Assembly (NCBI GenBank): GCA_902521795.1
Contig: CABYSX010000002.1
Coordinates: 1-64,000, forward strand
Direction: 5' to 3'
DNA from: an uncultured Alphaproteobacteria bacterium
GTDB taxonomy: Bacteria > Pseudomonadota > Alphaproteobacteria > HIMB59
DNA length: 64,000 nt
The notes under the pieces are model-generated. The model worked only from the letters and a program-made list of their open reading frames with translations, was not told the DNA's origin and did not search any database. The position numbers and the translations under genes were made by a program. Shown here one piece after another: positions 31,646 through 41,548 of the stretch. Numbering within the stretch: position 1 is the stretch's first letter; every line of letters starts with the position of its first letter.

Positions 31646-32098
31646 CTAGTTATTAGAAATATAATTATTTAATTCTTTATAATAAGAATTATTTTCACCC
31701 ACTAATGTTTTGAGTAATTCTAGATTGCTTAAGGCATTATCTTTTTGTCCGAGATCGACATACATTTCACCTTGATATTCAATGGCCCCTAGATGCTCTG
31801 GATCAAGATCAAGTGCTTTTTTGTAGTATTTTGCTGCATTATCAAAATCATCACTTTTTCGGTAAGCAAAACCTAGCTCATTGTATACATCTGCTCGGGT
31901 AAAATCTGTCGAACTAGCAGTTATAAGGGTCTTAAGCTTTCTTATTGCTTTATCATAATCTTTACTTCTTATTAGCTTTATGGCCGACTTATAATCTTTA
32001 CCGTAATTAGTTTTAGCGCTATCACCAGAGTCAGTGCCAGCAGCATAAAGACTAGAAAAAAACAAAGAAAATGTAACTGTTAATATTTTAATATTCAT
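31646..32098 (-). CDS. Periplasmic TPR protein
   Basis: 150 residues with a signal peptide (about 1-19, ending SLYAA). Two to three tetratricopeptide repeats follow: 'AIKLIRSKDYDKAIRKLKTL', 'VYNELGFAYRKSDDFDNAAKYY' and 'GAIEYQGEMYVDLGQKDNALSNL', with the usual W/L-G-Y-A-P-type spacing. It likely mediates protein contacts in the periplasm; partners are unknown. It is the last gene of the minus-strand run, 52 bases after rpsD and before the terminator. Confidence 0.85.
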   Translation of the reverse strand: MNIKILTVTFSLFFSSLYAAGTDSGDSAKTNYGKDYKSAIKLIRSKDYDKAIRKLKTLITASSTDFTRADVYNELGFAYRKSDDFDNAAKYYKKALDLDPEHLGAIEYQGEMYVDLGQKDNALSNLELLKTLVGENNSYYKELNNYISNN

Positions 32099-32150
32099 AA
32101 CTATCCTTTCGAAATTTTAGTGCTATTAGATTAATTTAGTAAATTAATAA

Positions 32151-32768
32151 TTATCTTGAATAGAACTCAACAACGAGATTGGGTTCCATTTGGACAGGGT
32201 ATGGAACATCTGTTAGTTGGGGTCCTCTGACAAACTTACCCAGGCATTTTGAAATTTCTAATTGCAAATACTCAGGTACATCTCTTTCATTAGAGCTTAA
32301 TGTTTGAATAATCATTGGGATATTTTGGCTTGATTGCTGAAGAGATATTTCATCTCCATCCATAACCCGATATGATTTTTTATTAACAACTTTTCCGTTA
32401 ACTAAAACATGTCCATGGTTTACCAGTTGTCTTGCAGAAAATACTGTTGGTGCGAATTTTAATCTAAATACAACAGCATCAAGTCTTCGTTCTAATAGCT
32501 CGATCAAAATTTGACTAGTATCCCCTTTTTTTCTAGATGCTGCCTGATATATTTTTAAGAATTGTTTTTCCGTTATATCTCCGTAATATTTTTTGAGCTT
32601 TTGTTTGGCCGCTAATTGAATTCCAAAGTCAGAGGGCTTTCTTCTTCTAGCTTGTCCATGTTGTCCAGGACCATAAGGCCTTCTGTTAAACGGACTTTTT
32701 GGCCTACCCCATAAGTTTAAGCCAAGTCTTCTATCAATTTTATGTTTTGACGATAGTCTTTTAGTCAT
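32151..32768 (-). CDS. rpsD: Ribosomal protein S4 (uS4)
   Basis: 205 residues (E. coli 206). It binds 16S rRNA early in 30S assembly. '[19 protein letters not shown]' and '[11 protein letters not shown]' mark the N-terminal region, and the S4 RNA-binding domain begins near '[15 protein letters not shown]' at about 90. The gene stands apart from the main ribosomal protein operons, as in other Alphaproteobacteria. It follows trmJ by 39 bases. Confidence 0.98.
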   Translation of the reverse strand: MTKRLSSKHKIDRRLGLNLWGRPKSPFNRRPYGPGQHGQARRRKPSDFGIQLAAKQKLKKYYGDITEKQFLKIYQAASRKKGDTSQILIELLERRLDAVVFRLKFAPTVFSARQLVNHGHVLVNGKVVNKKSYRVMDGDEISLQQSSQNIPMIIQTLSSNERDVPEYLQLEISKCLGKFVRGPQLTDVPYPVQMEPNLVVEFYSR

Positions 32769-32807
32769 GAATTGGTGATTTATATAGATTTAGCATTTTA
32801 AGTCAAT

Positions 32808-33497
32808 TTATTTTGTTATAAATTTCAGTACTCCATATAGCGTTTTTATTTGTTTTTGGTCAATTTTTGATGTTTTTAAAAAATTTCTTAAAGATATTTC
32901 TAAATTATCTCTTTTTGAAGAAATAGAGGTAAATTTTCTTTTCTCTAGTATTTTCATAAGAAATGACAAAAACTTTTCAATATCTTTTGCACTAGCTGGA
33001 GTAATAATCTTTGATGAACTAATTTTAGAAAAAGACATTTGGCTCAATTCATAAGCAATTAAAGCCACTGTATGGGATAAATTTAGAGAACTATTGCTTT
33101 TGGTAGGTATTGATAAGATATAATTAGCATGAGATATCTCTTTATTTGTTAGACCGTTATTTTCTTGACCAAACAAAATTGATATTTTGTTTGGATTTAA
33201 TTTAGATATATCTTGCAATTTTATTGAAGGTATATGGAAATCTCTTTTTCTAACAGTGGTTGCTATTAAAATATCACTGTCTTTCATTGCTTCCGATATT
33301 GATTTATAAGTTTTTACTTTTTTTGATAAAGATGAAAAATGTTTAGCAGATTTTAAACCTTTATCATTAGGCCAAATTTTTCTGGGATTGATTAATGATA
33401 AGTTTTCAAAACCAAAGCACCCAATAGATCTCAAAGACATTCCAACATTTTCAGATAATTGAGGTTTATTTAGTATAAATTGAATTTTTTTTTTCAA
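32808..33497 (-). CDS. trmJ: tRNA 2'-O-methyltransferase TrmJ (SpoU family)
   Basis: 229 residues, SPOUT-class knot methyltransferase acting on position 32 of tRNA. Motif 1 'NVGMSLRSIGCFGF' near 17-30, motif 2 'ILFGQENNGLTN' near 108-119 and motif 3 'LNLSHTVALIAYEL' near 138-151 are all present. A C-terminal helical extension follows. It overlaps cimA by four bases. TrmJ is chosen over other SpoU members because of the 'LSLINPR' strand and the length; the exact target base is inferred. Confidence 0.85.
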   Translation of the reverse strand: MKKKIQFILNKPQLSENVGMSLRSIGCFGFENLSLINPRKIWPNDKGLKSAKHFSSLSKKVKTYKSISEAMKDSDILIATTVRKRDFHIPSIKLQDISKLNPNKISILFGQENNGLTNKEISHANYILSIPTKSNSSLNLSHTVALIAYELSQMSFSKISSSKIITPASAKDIEKFLSFLMKILEKRKFTSISSKRDNLEISLRNFLKTSKIDQKQIKTLYGVLKFITK

Positions 33498-35086
33498 GAG
33501 GATTTAATTAATTTATAAATTAAACTCTCTCTTAAGGCATTATAAGAAGCATCAATTATGTTAGTGGAAACACCTACTGTTGTCCAAATAGATCCTTTTT
33601 GGTCTTTAGTCTCGATGAGAACACGAACTATTGCGTCTGTTCCTTTTTCTGATGATAAAATTCTTACCTTAAAATCTGTTAGTTCTAAATCTTCTAAAGA
33701 AGGATAAAAGCCCATTAATGATTTTCTTAATGCTTTGTCTAAAGCATTGACAGGTCCATTACCAACCTCCACATTCATGTATTCCTTTTTTTCCACTTCT
33801 ATTCTTACAGTTGCTTCTGACTCAGTTACTAATTCCCCTTTTGCATTCCACCTTCTGTCGTCTATGACTTTAAATCTTTTCAACTCAAAGTATTCTGGAA
33901 TACCAAATAGAGTCTGTCTTGCAAGTATTTCAAAACTAGCAATTGCCTGATCATATGCATAACCTTTAAATTCACTCTCTTTAACTTTCTGTAGAAGAAA
34001 GTCTAGTTTGTCAGAATGATCATCTGGATTAATACCAACAGTATTCAGAAGAGAAATAATATTAGATCGACCAGACTGATCAGATATAACAATCTTTCTA
34101 GTATTACCTACTATTTCTGGATCTACATGTTCGTAAGTTTTAGGATCTTTGTTAATTGCAGAAACATGTAAACCACCTTTATGTGAAAAGGCATTTTCAC
34201 CAACATAGGCTTGCTGAGTATTTGGCATGCGGTTTAAAATTTCATCTAAAAGTAATGAGGTTTTCTTTAAGGCTGATAGTTTTTTCCTGGGGATACTAGT
34301 ATCAAAGTCTGTTTTCAGAATTATTGAAGGGATTAGAGATACTAAATTAGCATTTCCACACCTTTCACCCAGTCCATTAATTGTGCCCTGAATTTGTCTA
34401 ACGCCTGCTCGAACAGCAGCAAGTGAATTAGCAACTGCATTTTCCGTATCATTATGGGCGTGAATACCTAATTTTTCACCAGGTATGGTTTTTGTAACTT
34501 CTTTGACTATAGTTTCTACCTCATGAGGAAGGGTGCCACCATTAGTATCACATAAAACGATCCACCTTGCTCCATTTCTGAGAGCTTCAGTTAAACAGTC
34601 TATAGCAAATTTTGGGTCTGATTTGTAACCGTCAAAAAAATGTTCAGCATCATACATAGCTTCAATACCTTTTTCATTAATATGAGCTATGCTCTCACCA
34701 ATCATTTTTAAATTATCTGATTTTGAAATACCCAGAGCTTTTTCAACTTGGTAAGAGGATGATTTTCCTACAATGCATATATGTTTTACATTAGTATTAG
34801 TTAAAGTATTTAGACCAGGATCATTTGAAACACTAGTAGTAGGTCTTCTAGTCATTCCAAAGGCTACTAAATTTGATCTTTCGAATTTATTAGAAGAATT
34901 AAAAAAACTATCATCAGTTGGATTAGAACCTGGCCAACCACCTTCGATATAATCTAAACCAAGATCATCAAGAGCTTTAGAAAATTTGATTTTATCATCA
35001 ACACTAAAGTCAACACCAGTTGTTTGTTGCCCATCTCTTAATGTTGTATCAAAAAAATAAATTTTATTTTCTAGTTTTTCTTCCAT
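33494..35086 (-). CDS. cimA: Citramalate synthase
   Basis: 530 residues, of the isopropylmalate/homocitrate synthase superfamily. It starts with the metal-site motif 'DTTLRDGQQTTGVDFS' and 'YIEGGWPGSNPTD', which marks the CimA (TIGR00977) branch. A LeuA-type regulatory dimer domain occupies about 400-525. It condenses pyruvate and acetyl-CoA to citramalate, giving a threonine-independent route to isoleucine. The C-terminal domain implies feedback control, probably by isoleucine. It overlaps cysS by 16 bases and trmJ by 4. Confidence 0.92.
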   Translation of the reverse strand: MEEKLENKIYFFDTTLRDGQQTTGVDFSVDDKIKFSKALDDLGLDYIEGGWPGSNPTDDSFFNSSNKFERSNLVAFGMTRRPTTSVSNDPGLNTLTNTNVKHICIVGKSSSYQVEKALGISKSDNLKMIGESIAHINEKGIEAMYDAEHFFDGYKSDPKFAIDCLTEALRNGARWIVLCDTNGGTLPHEVETIVKEVTKTIPGEKLGIHAHNDTENAVANSLAAVRAGVRQIQGTINGLGERCGNANLVSLIPSIILKTDFDTSIPRKKLSALKKTSLLLDEILNRMPNTQQAYVGENAFSHKGGLHVSAINKDPKTYEHVDPEIVGNTRKIVISDQSGRSNIISLLNTVGINPDDHSDKLDFLLQKVKESEFKGYAYDQAIASFEILARQTLFGIPEYFELKRFKVIDDRRWNAKGELVTESEATVRIEVEKKEYMNVEVGNGPVNALDKALRKSLMGFYPSLEDLELTDFKVRILSSEKGTDAIVRVLIETKDQKGSIWTTVGVSTNIIDASYNALRESLIYKLIKSS

Positions 35087-36405
35087 GTCGTCTCTTTTTT
35101 TGTGTCTTCTAAAACAATTCCTTGTTTAAATAACTCATCTCTAATTTTATCAGCAAGTTCAAAGTCTTTATTACTTTTAGCTATTCGTCGGCGAGATATC
35201 ATATTTTCAATATATTCTTTATCAAGGTCTAAATCTTTTTTTAGAAAACTAGGATTTAAGCCCAATAGACTTAAGCCATTATTAAAATGAGCCAATAAAA
35301 CCTCATTATTACTATCTTTTTTCAAATTAGCTATAATTTGCTGTAATCTCATTAGTGCTTTTGGGGTATTTAAATCATCTAAAAGTGCACTAACAAATTC
35401 AGTGTCTAATTCTGAACTTTTAACCTCTTGTATATAGTTTTCCCACTTATTTATAATGTTTTGACTATAACTTAATAGATCATTTGAAAAATCTATTGGT
35501 TGCCGATAATGGGTAGTTAAGAGAGAATATTTTAAAACAGTTGGGTCATGTTTAGCTAACAAATCATTAACAATTGTTGTATTACCTAAAGATTTAGACA
35601 TTTTTTCTCCCTTGAAGTTGATAAAACCATTATGGAGCCAAAAGTTTGACATTTTTTTATCATGACAACATGTTGATTGAGCTATTTCATTTTCGTGGTG
35701 GGGGAATATTAAATCAATACCTCCAGCGTGAATGTCAATAGTTTCTCCAAGTAATTCAGAAATCATAGCTGAACACTCTATATGCCATCCTGGTCTTCCA
35801 CTCCCCCAAGGGCTATCCCAAGAGGGTTCATTTGTCTTTGATGGTTTCCAAAGAACAAAATCTTCAGGATTTTTTTTGTATTCAGCAACTTCAACTCTTG
35901 CTCCACTAATAATGTCTTTTAATGAAAACTTAGAAAGAGAGCCATAATCTTTATATTTTTTTGCTTCAAATAATACATGACCATTAGAAATATAAGCGAA
36001 TTTTTTCTCTATGAGCGATGTAATCATTTCGATCATTTTTGAAATATAATTTGTAGCTTTTGGTTCATGAGTTGGAGATAAAATTGATAAAGAATTTAAA
36101 TTTTCATGATATATTTTTTGAGTAAGTTCAACCAACTGATCTGTTGTTATATTAAGCTCGTTTGCTTTATCTATAATTTTATCATCTATATCTGTGATAT
36201 TTCTTACATAATTTACTCTATCTTCTCCAAAAGTAAGTCTTAAAACTCTAAATAAGATATCAAAAATTATAATTGGTCTAAAGTTACCTATGTGTGGATT
36301 ACTATAAAGCGTTGGTCCACAAGCGTACATTTTAACTGATGATGAGTTGATAGGTATAAATTTTTCTTTTCTTTTAGTTAACGTATTATAAAGATTAATA
36401 TTCAT
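35071..36405 (-). CDS. cysS: Cysteinyl-tRNA synthetase
   Basis: 444 residues. Class I signatures PHIGN (about 37-41) and KMSKS are present; zinc ligands include Cys29 and the 'HIECSAM' and 'HHENE' motifs. It starts 11 bases inside gltX. Slightly shorter than E. coli CysS (461), with a compact C-terminal anticodon-binding region. Part of the gltX-cysS-cimA-trmJ overlap series. Confidence 0.97.
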   Translation of the reverse strand: MNINLYNTLTKRKEKFIPINSSSVKMYACGPTLYSNPHIGNFRPIIIFDILFRVLRLTFGEDRVNYVRNITDIDDKIIDKANELNITTDQLVELTQKIYHENLNSLSILSPTHEPKATNYISKMIEMITSLIEKKFAYISNGHVLFEAKKYKDYGSLSKFSLKDIISGARVEVAEYKKNPEDFVLWKPSKTNEPSWDSPWGSGRPGWHIECSAMISELLGETIDIHAGGIDLIFPHHENEIAQSTCCHDKKMSNFWLHNGFINFKGEKMSKSLGNTTIVNDLLAKHDPTVLKYSLLTTHYRQPIDFSNDLLSYSQNIINKWENYIQEVKSSELDTEFVSALLDDLNTPKALMRLQQIIANLKKDSNNEVLLAHFNNGLSLLGLNPSFLKKDLDLDKEYIENMISRRRIAKSNKDFELADKIRDELFKQGIVLEDTKKETTWKKN

Positions 36406-37726
36406 CTAGAATTTTTCTTAATCCTTCAAGCCCAAAATAATTATATAGATCTTTTACAGAAGGGCCATTTTGGTTACCTGTTAATATATAACGTGTATTA
36501 GTAAAAATATCTTTTTTTGACAAGGTCTTGTCGATATTCATTATATGATTTACATATTCGTCAAAGCTTAAATTTGAAATTCCATTTAAATTCTTAATTA
36601 AAAGTTTTATAAAATCCTCTGATGGTTTAGTTTTAATTTCTCTTCTATTAATAATATTCCACAAATTTACAATATCCTCATATTTATCAACGTTATGTTT
36701 AATTAGCTCCCACTCTATTTCTGTTAAATCTACTTTTTTAAGTTCAGGGAATTCTTTATTTAAGTTTTTAAGGCTCATTGATCTTAATGAATTTTTTTGG
36801 AAAAAATCGATTTTATGAATATCAATTTTGGGTAAATTTTTAGAAATATTTTCTAAGTTAAAATCTTTAAAATTATCAATTAATATACTTTCAAAATCAT
36901 AATCAGAGTTAAGACCAAGAGAATATAAATAAGATAGTATGCTATTGACCGTGTAACCTTTTTTTTTAAATTGGTTTAGTGAAATTGAGTCTAAATTTCT
37001 TTTACTTAGTTTTGTTCCATCTTCATTAAGCATTAATGGATTATGTCCAAGTGAAGGTAAATCAGAATTTAAACTTTTAAATAATTCTAGATGAATAGCT
37101 GAGTTAGTAAGATGGTCTTCGCCTCTTATAATATGAGATATATTCATATCTATATCATCAACTACACTGGGAAAGTGGTAAAGGTAACTACCATCTGCCC
37201 TTCTTAAAACTGGATCGGATTGCGAAGCTAAGTCTACCTCTGTATCTCCTTTTACCAAATCATTCCATTTAATTTTACTTTGTGAGAGCTTAAATCTCCA
37301 ATAGGGCTGATTACCGTTTGAAATTTTATTATCTATTTCATCTTTAGATAAATTCAAAGATGATCTATCATAGATTGGGGGCTTTCCAGCCTTTAGTAAT
37401 AACTTTTTTTTAATATCTAAATCTTCTGTAGATTCAAAACATGGGTAAACTAATTTCAAAGAAATTAACTGATCAAAAAGTTCATTGTATCTATCAATTC
37501 TTTTACTTTGATAAAAAATTTCATCATAGTTGATTTTTAACCATTCTAAATCAGAAGCAATGGATTTTACATACTCATCTTTACTTCTCTCTTGATCAGT
37601 GTCATCGTATCTTAGAATAAATTTACCATTATTTTTTTTTGAATATGCCCAATTTAAGAAACAAGATCTCATATTTCCAAGGTGTAAGTGACCTGTTGGG
37701 CTTGGTGCAAAACGCGTAACTATCAT
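36395..37726 (-). CDS. gltX: Glutamyl-tRNA synthetase
   Basis: 443 residues. Class I signature 'PSPTGHLHLGN' at about 8-18 and KLSKR later. Many Alphaproteobacteria use such a GltX also to charge tRNA-Gln, later amidated by GatCAB; this cannot be decided from sequence by eye. It begins one base after the nicotinate phosphoribosyltransferase stop and runs into cysS with an 11-base overlap. Confidence 0.95.
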   Translation of the reverse strand: MIVTRFAPSPTGHLHLGNMRSCFLNWAYSKKNNGKFILRYDDTDQERSKDEYVKSIASDLEWLKINYDEIFYQSKRIDRYNELFDQLISLKLVYPCFESTEDLDIKKKLLLKAGKPPIYDRSSLNLSKDEIDNKISNGNQPYWRFKLSQSKIKWNDLVKGDTEVDLASQSDPVLRRADGSYLYHFPSVVDDIDMNISHIIRGEDHLTNSAIHLELFKSLNSDLPSLGHNPLMLNEDGTKLSKRNLDSISLNQFKKKGYTVNSILSYLYSLGLNSDYDFESILIDNFKDFNLENISKNLPKIDIHKIDFFQKNSLRSMSLKNLNKEFPELKKVDLTEIEWELIKHNVDKYEDIVNLWNIINRREIKTKPSEDFIKLLIKNLNGISNLSFDEYVNHIMNIDKTLSKKDIFTNTRYILTGNQNGPSVKDLYNYFGLEGLRKILDEY

Positions 37727-38851
37727 TTAACTTTTTTTAAGTAGGTATTCTCTTGAAACTTTTACTCTAGAGGTATTACCGTATTTTATAATATCAGCTG
37801 TTGCATAAGTTTCTGACCATTTTTCTGGAAGGTAACTACCCGTTCCTATTATATCAATTGGGGCCTTTGCAAGCGACATTGCTTTACATTTTTCGTTAGT
37901 AAATCCACTAGAGGCAATAATTTTAACCTTTTTAAAGCCAAAATTATCAAGTTGAGCTCTTAAATACCACAATGAAGCGGCTGAAACTCCTGGGCCAACT
38001 AAGTGTCTTAACTCTTTATCAGATCTATAATCTTTTATTGATCCAGGCGCATGTTTTTCTAAGACTTCATAAGATTTTGAAGTATCTAGATTCTCAATAA
38101 ATCTTCCACTTGGTGTATCTAATCTAATCATTACTTTTCCAGCTTTAGACAGCTTATCAAAGTAATTACATACTTGTATTGAGTCAGTAATTTCTTTGCC
38201 AAAATAATCTGGTAAAACCACTAAATCATTTTTAGGAAATGTTTGATGAAACATTTTTACTGCCTCAAGAGTAGATCCGGCATATCCTATTAGTGCGTGA
38301 GGCATTGTCCCTAATGCTTTGTTAGATTGAAAAAAATGTGATGTTGCTTCAATAGAAGTTCCAATAAAACCTTTTGCTTTCTTTTTTTTTGCTGATTTAG
38401 AGCCAACTGATGCTGCATAGGACATTAATTCTGACATCTCTGAGCCTGCACAATGTCTTGCATCCATTGCTATAAAAGAGGTTTTAGGTAGGTCAAAACA
38501 CATTTGATATGCGTTTGCAGCTGCTATACAAGCAGGACCAATTTTTTGGAGGAGTAAAGTCTCTAGATCCACAATATTTTTAAACGAACCTCTAATATAA
38601 AGTATTGGTTCGCCAGCTCCAAAGTGATCTCCCTCTTTAAAAGGACTTGAAGTTTTAACTTTTATACCTCTATCTTTAGATATTTGTTTTATCCAATTGA
38701 TAGCTAATTTTAATGCTATGATACCCGGTCTACGAATAAAGATGGCATAAGTAACGTTTATGTCTCCATACTTTTGAATAATTTTTTTTGTTTTTAAAAA
38801 ATAATTATCAGTGTAATTATTAATTAAGTCTAAATTTGTTTTTTTATTCAT
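37727..38851 (-). CDS. Nicotinate phosphoribosyltransferase-like enzyme
   Basis: 374 residues. It probably joins nicotinate and PRPP to nicotinate mononucleotide in NAD salvage. Visible family parts: 'EPILYIRGSF' near 79, 'MDARHCAG' near 133, 'GTMPHALIGY' near 185, 'RLDTPSGR' near 246 and 'IIASSGFTNEK' near 313. The shorter length fits the archaeal/alphaproteobacterial type rather than E. coli PncB. It lies between the DAHP synthase gene (14 bases) and gltX (0 bases). Together with nadK it points to scavenged nicotinate as a source of NAD(P). Confidence 0.85.
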   Translation of the reverse strand: MNKKTNLDLINNYTDNYFLKTKKIIQKYGDINVTYAIFIRRPGIIALKLAINWIKQISKDRGIKVKTSSPFKEGDHFGAGEPILYIRGSFKNIVDLETLLLQKIGPACIAAANAYQMCFDLPKTSFIAMDARHCAGSEMSELMSYAASVGSKSAKKKKAKGFIGTSIEATSHFFQSNKALGTMPHALIGYAGSTLEAVKMFHQTFPKNDLVVLPDYFGKEITDSIQVCNYFDKLSKAGKVMIRLDTPSGRFIENLDTSKSYEVLEKHAPGSIKDYRSDKELRHLVGPGVSAASLWYLRAQLDNFGFKKVKIIASSGFTNEKCKAMSLAKAPIDIIGTGSYLPEKWSETYATADIIKYGNTSRVKVSREYLLKKS

Positions 38852-38865
38852 AATGAATAAGAAAA

Positions 38866-40215
38866 CTAATTCATTTCACCGTTTGATAATAAGTCAGCTA
38901 GTAAAAATGAGAGTTCTAATGATTGATTTACATTTAACCTTGGGTCGCAAAAAGTATGGTATCTGTCCCCTAAGTTTTCATCTTTAATATCATCAGGTCC
39001 TCCGACACATTCAGTTACATTTAAACCAGTTAATTCTAAGTGTACACCTCCTGCGACTGTGCCCTCTGATTTATGAATTTCAAAAAAAGATTGAATTTCT
39101 TTAAATATATTCTCAGTGGCTCTTGTCTTATAACCTGATTTGCTTGTAGATGTATTGCCATGCATGGGATCGCATATCCAAGTAAGGTTCACTCCAAGTT
39201 TATTAATTTCTTTCAATAAATTAGGGAAGTATGCATTAATTTTTTCTGCTCCCATTCTAGTAATAAGCGTTAATCTACCGCCTTCGTTTTCAGGGTTAAG
39301 TATTTCAATATTTCTTTTTAAATCATCAACTGTTGTAGATGGTCCTACTTTTAAACCCAGAGGGTTCTTGATGCCACTTAAATAATGTATGTGTGCCCCG
39401 TAAGGATCTCTAGTTCTGTCTCCTACCCACAAAAAATGAGAATTAACATTGTACCATTCCCCTGTTGTACTATCTATTCTGGTAAAAGCCTGTTCATAAG
39501 GCAAAAGAAGAGCCTCATGACTAGTGTAAAAATCTGTTTCTCTTAGTTCTCTTGTATTTTTTTCATTTACACCACATGCGTTCATGAATTTAATACTGTC
39601 TGCAATTTTTTCAGATAATTCTTTAAATTTTTTTGTTGTGTCAAAATTATCAGCAAAGTCTAAATTCCATTTATTTAATTGTGTTAAGCTAGCAAAACCA
39701 CCTTGAGCAAAAGCTCTTAATAAATTTAAAGTTGATGCTGAGTGATTATAAGCTCTAATCATTCTCTTAGGATCTGGTTCTCTAGAAGACTCATTAAACT
39801 CAAATGAATTGATGATATCTCCTCTATAGCTAGGCAATTTCTGACCATTTTTTTCTTCAAAATCTGAACTTCTAGGCTTTGCGAATTGACCGCCCATTCT
39901 TCCTAATTTAACAACTGGTTTATTAGTTGCAAAAGTTAAAACCACGGACATTTGTAGAAGTAATTTAAAATTATCTCTAATTGTATTAGGATTTAATTCT
40001 TGGAAACTTTCAGCACAGTCACCACCTTGTAAATAAAAAGACTCTCCTTTTTGAACTTGATGTATTTGAGATTTTAAAGATCTAGTCTCACCAGCAAATA
40101 TTAAGGGAGGCATAGACGATAATTCATTTATCACTGAGTCTAATTTGTTTTGATCAGCGTAAGCAGGCATTTGCTTAGCTTCAAATTTCTTCCAACTATC
40201 TTTGGTCCATTTCAT
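38866..40215 (-). CDS. Class II (plant-type) DAHP synthase
   Basis: 449 residues; condenses phosphoenolpyruvate and erythrose-4-phosphate in the first step of the shikimate pathway. Class II hallmarks: start 'WTKDSWKKFEAKQMPAY', 'LQGGDCAESF' near 79, 'GRMGGQFAKPRS' near 104, 'RTRDPYGAHIHYLSGI' and 'CDPMHGNT' near 349. It is unrelated in sequence to AroF/G/H of E. coli. It follows the orphan gene by 44 bases and precedes the nicotinate phosphoribosyltransferase gene by 14. Confidence 0.95.
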   Translation of the reverse strand: MKWTKDSWKKFEAKQMPAYADQNKLDSVINELSSMPPLIFAGETRSLKSQIHQVQKGESFYLQGGDCAESFQELNPNTIRDNFKLLLQMSVVLTFATNKPVVKLGRMGGQFAKPRSSDFEEKNGQKLPSYRGDIINSFEFNESSREPDPKRMIRAYNHSASTLNLLRAFAQGGFASLTQLNKWNLDFADNFDTTKKFKELSEKIADSIKFMNACGVNEKNTRELRETDFYTSHEALLLPYEQAFTRIDSTTGEWYNVNSHFLWVGDRTRDPYGAHIHYLSGIKNPLGLKVGPSTTVDDLKRNIEILNPENEGGRLTLITRMGAEKINAYFPNLLKEINKLGVNLTWICDPMHGNTSTSKSGYKTRATENIFKEIQSFFEIHKSEGTVAGGVHLELTGLNVTECVGGPDDIKDENLGDRYHTFCDPRLNVNQSLELSFLLADLLSNGEMN

Positions 40216-40259
40216 GAGGCAGAGATTATATTGTTATATATATCAAATAAAAGAGATTA

Positions 40260-41531
40260 TTAGATTTTTGATTTAAAAGGCCAAATTTTATATAACTTTA
40301 GTTTAGGCAATGATGGCTCATAACCAGTGGCATAAAAATTATCAATACTTGATTGTTTATTATCTGAGTACTTTAAATTACTATCAGAAACATTAGTTAT
40401 TCCAATATTGTCAACTATATCAACAGTTGTAATTAGACCATGATTATCAACGATATAATAACATTTATCTAAATTTAAATAATCATATGAACTTTTGCTA
40501 ATTTGATATGTATTTTTGTTTGAAATCTCTGAGAGTAAAATGACATTTATTGTGTTTTTAAGCTTGTATTTATCAGAGAGAATATAAGTATCATCGTTCT
40601 TAAGAAGATCATGAATATGCTTTTTATTATTTAGTTTAATATTTGGAAAAAAAGTACCTTTTGATAAATAACTCGGATATTGATTGTCATCTATAATATT
40701 AGAAAAATAATTATTTTGTTTACTAAAATTATTATTAATTTCTAATACTTGATTTGAAAATATGTAACATTTATTAAATCTTAATAGAAATTTAAATATT
40801 AATAACGATATAAATTTTGGAAAAAAATTATAAAAATTAAAAAAAAGAATATTAATATAATAATTATTGTTATTACTAGAATTGTATATGGGCTTTTCAT
40901 CTAACATATTTAAGCTTAAAAGATTAACAAGTTCAAAACATATACCTAAATAGGATTTATTTTTAATAGAAATATCTTTAGAATTCTTATTTGAATAAAG
41001 AATTGATAAATTAGTTGGAACTTTAATTTTAATAAGATCACTCTCTTGAATTTTTTTATTAGCAATCTTCTTAACATATTTTTTTATAAGTGATAAATTT
41101 TCGGAAAAAAAATGTATTGTATTATCATTAGGAAAAACAATATTAATTTTTTTATATTTTAAATTTGTAAAAATGGATGAGCAGTATTTATGTTTCATAT
41201 CATTAATTTCAAATTTATAAAAGTCTCTGTAATCTGTTGTTTCAATTTTTATATCAGGATTATTACTTTTAGAGGGGTAACTAATATCATTAATTAGATA
41301 TAGTATTTGCTCCCCAGTTATGGGTTCTCTAGTAAATAACTTTGATTTATTAATAATGCCGTATGTATCTAAAGTTACTGAGTTCAATATTTTTGAACTG
41401 CACTTATCCTGAGGTATAAAAATACCCTCAGTGATATTTTTTTTTTCTGAATTTAATGAAATTTTATGTTTAACACCAAAGTGTGCGTCTATAACTGCTG
41501 CTAATATTTCATTATCAACTTCAATTTGCAT
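40260..41531 (-). CDS. Orphan protein of unknown function
   Basis: 423 residues, not recognised. It is extremely rich in Asn, Lys, Ile and Tyr. No signal peptide is seen. A strongly hydrophobic stretch at about residues 230-255 ('LFFNFYNFF', then 'ISLLIFKFLL') could be a membrane or buried region, and it is flanked by Asn-rich text. The N-terminal half has 'PITGEQILYLINDIS', and the C-terminal end is basic. The frame is open over 1.27 kb in DNA where stops are frequent, so it is a real gene. It lies between glmS (17 bases) and the DAHP synthase gene (44 bases) in the same direction, so it is probably cotranscribed. A link to surface glycans is only a guess from the glm genes. Confidence 0.75.
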   Translation of the reverse strand: MQIEVDNEILAAVIDAHFGVKHKISLNSEKKNITEGIFIPQDKCSSKILNSVTLDTYGIINKSKLFTREPITGEQILYLINDISYPSKSNNPDIKIETTDYRDFYKFEINDMKHKYCSSIFTNLKYKKINIVFPNDNTIHFFSENLSLIKKYVKKIANKKIQESDLIKIKVPTNLSILYSNKNSKDISIKNKSYLGICFELVNLLSLNMLDEKPIYNSSNNNNYYINILFFNFYNFFPKFISLLIFKFLLRFNKCYIFSNQVLEINNNFSKQNNYFSNIIDDNQYPSYLSKGTFFPNIKLNNKKHIHDLLKNDDTYILSDKYKLKNTINVILLSEISNKNTYQISKSSYDYLNLDKCYYIVDNHGLITTVDIVDNIGITNVSDSNLKYSDNKQSSIDNFYATGYEPSLPKLKLYKIWPFKSKI

Positions 41532-41548
41532 AATTAATATTTTTTTGA

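Noticed and set aside
40260-41531. Orphan as a family 61 glycosyltransferase
   Set aside because: A Tyr-Tyr and hydrophobic stretch loosely resembles that family, but its key histidine and aspartate motifs are not seen.
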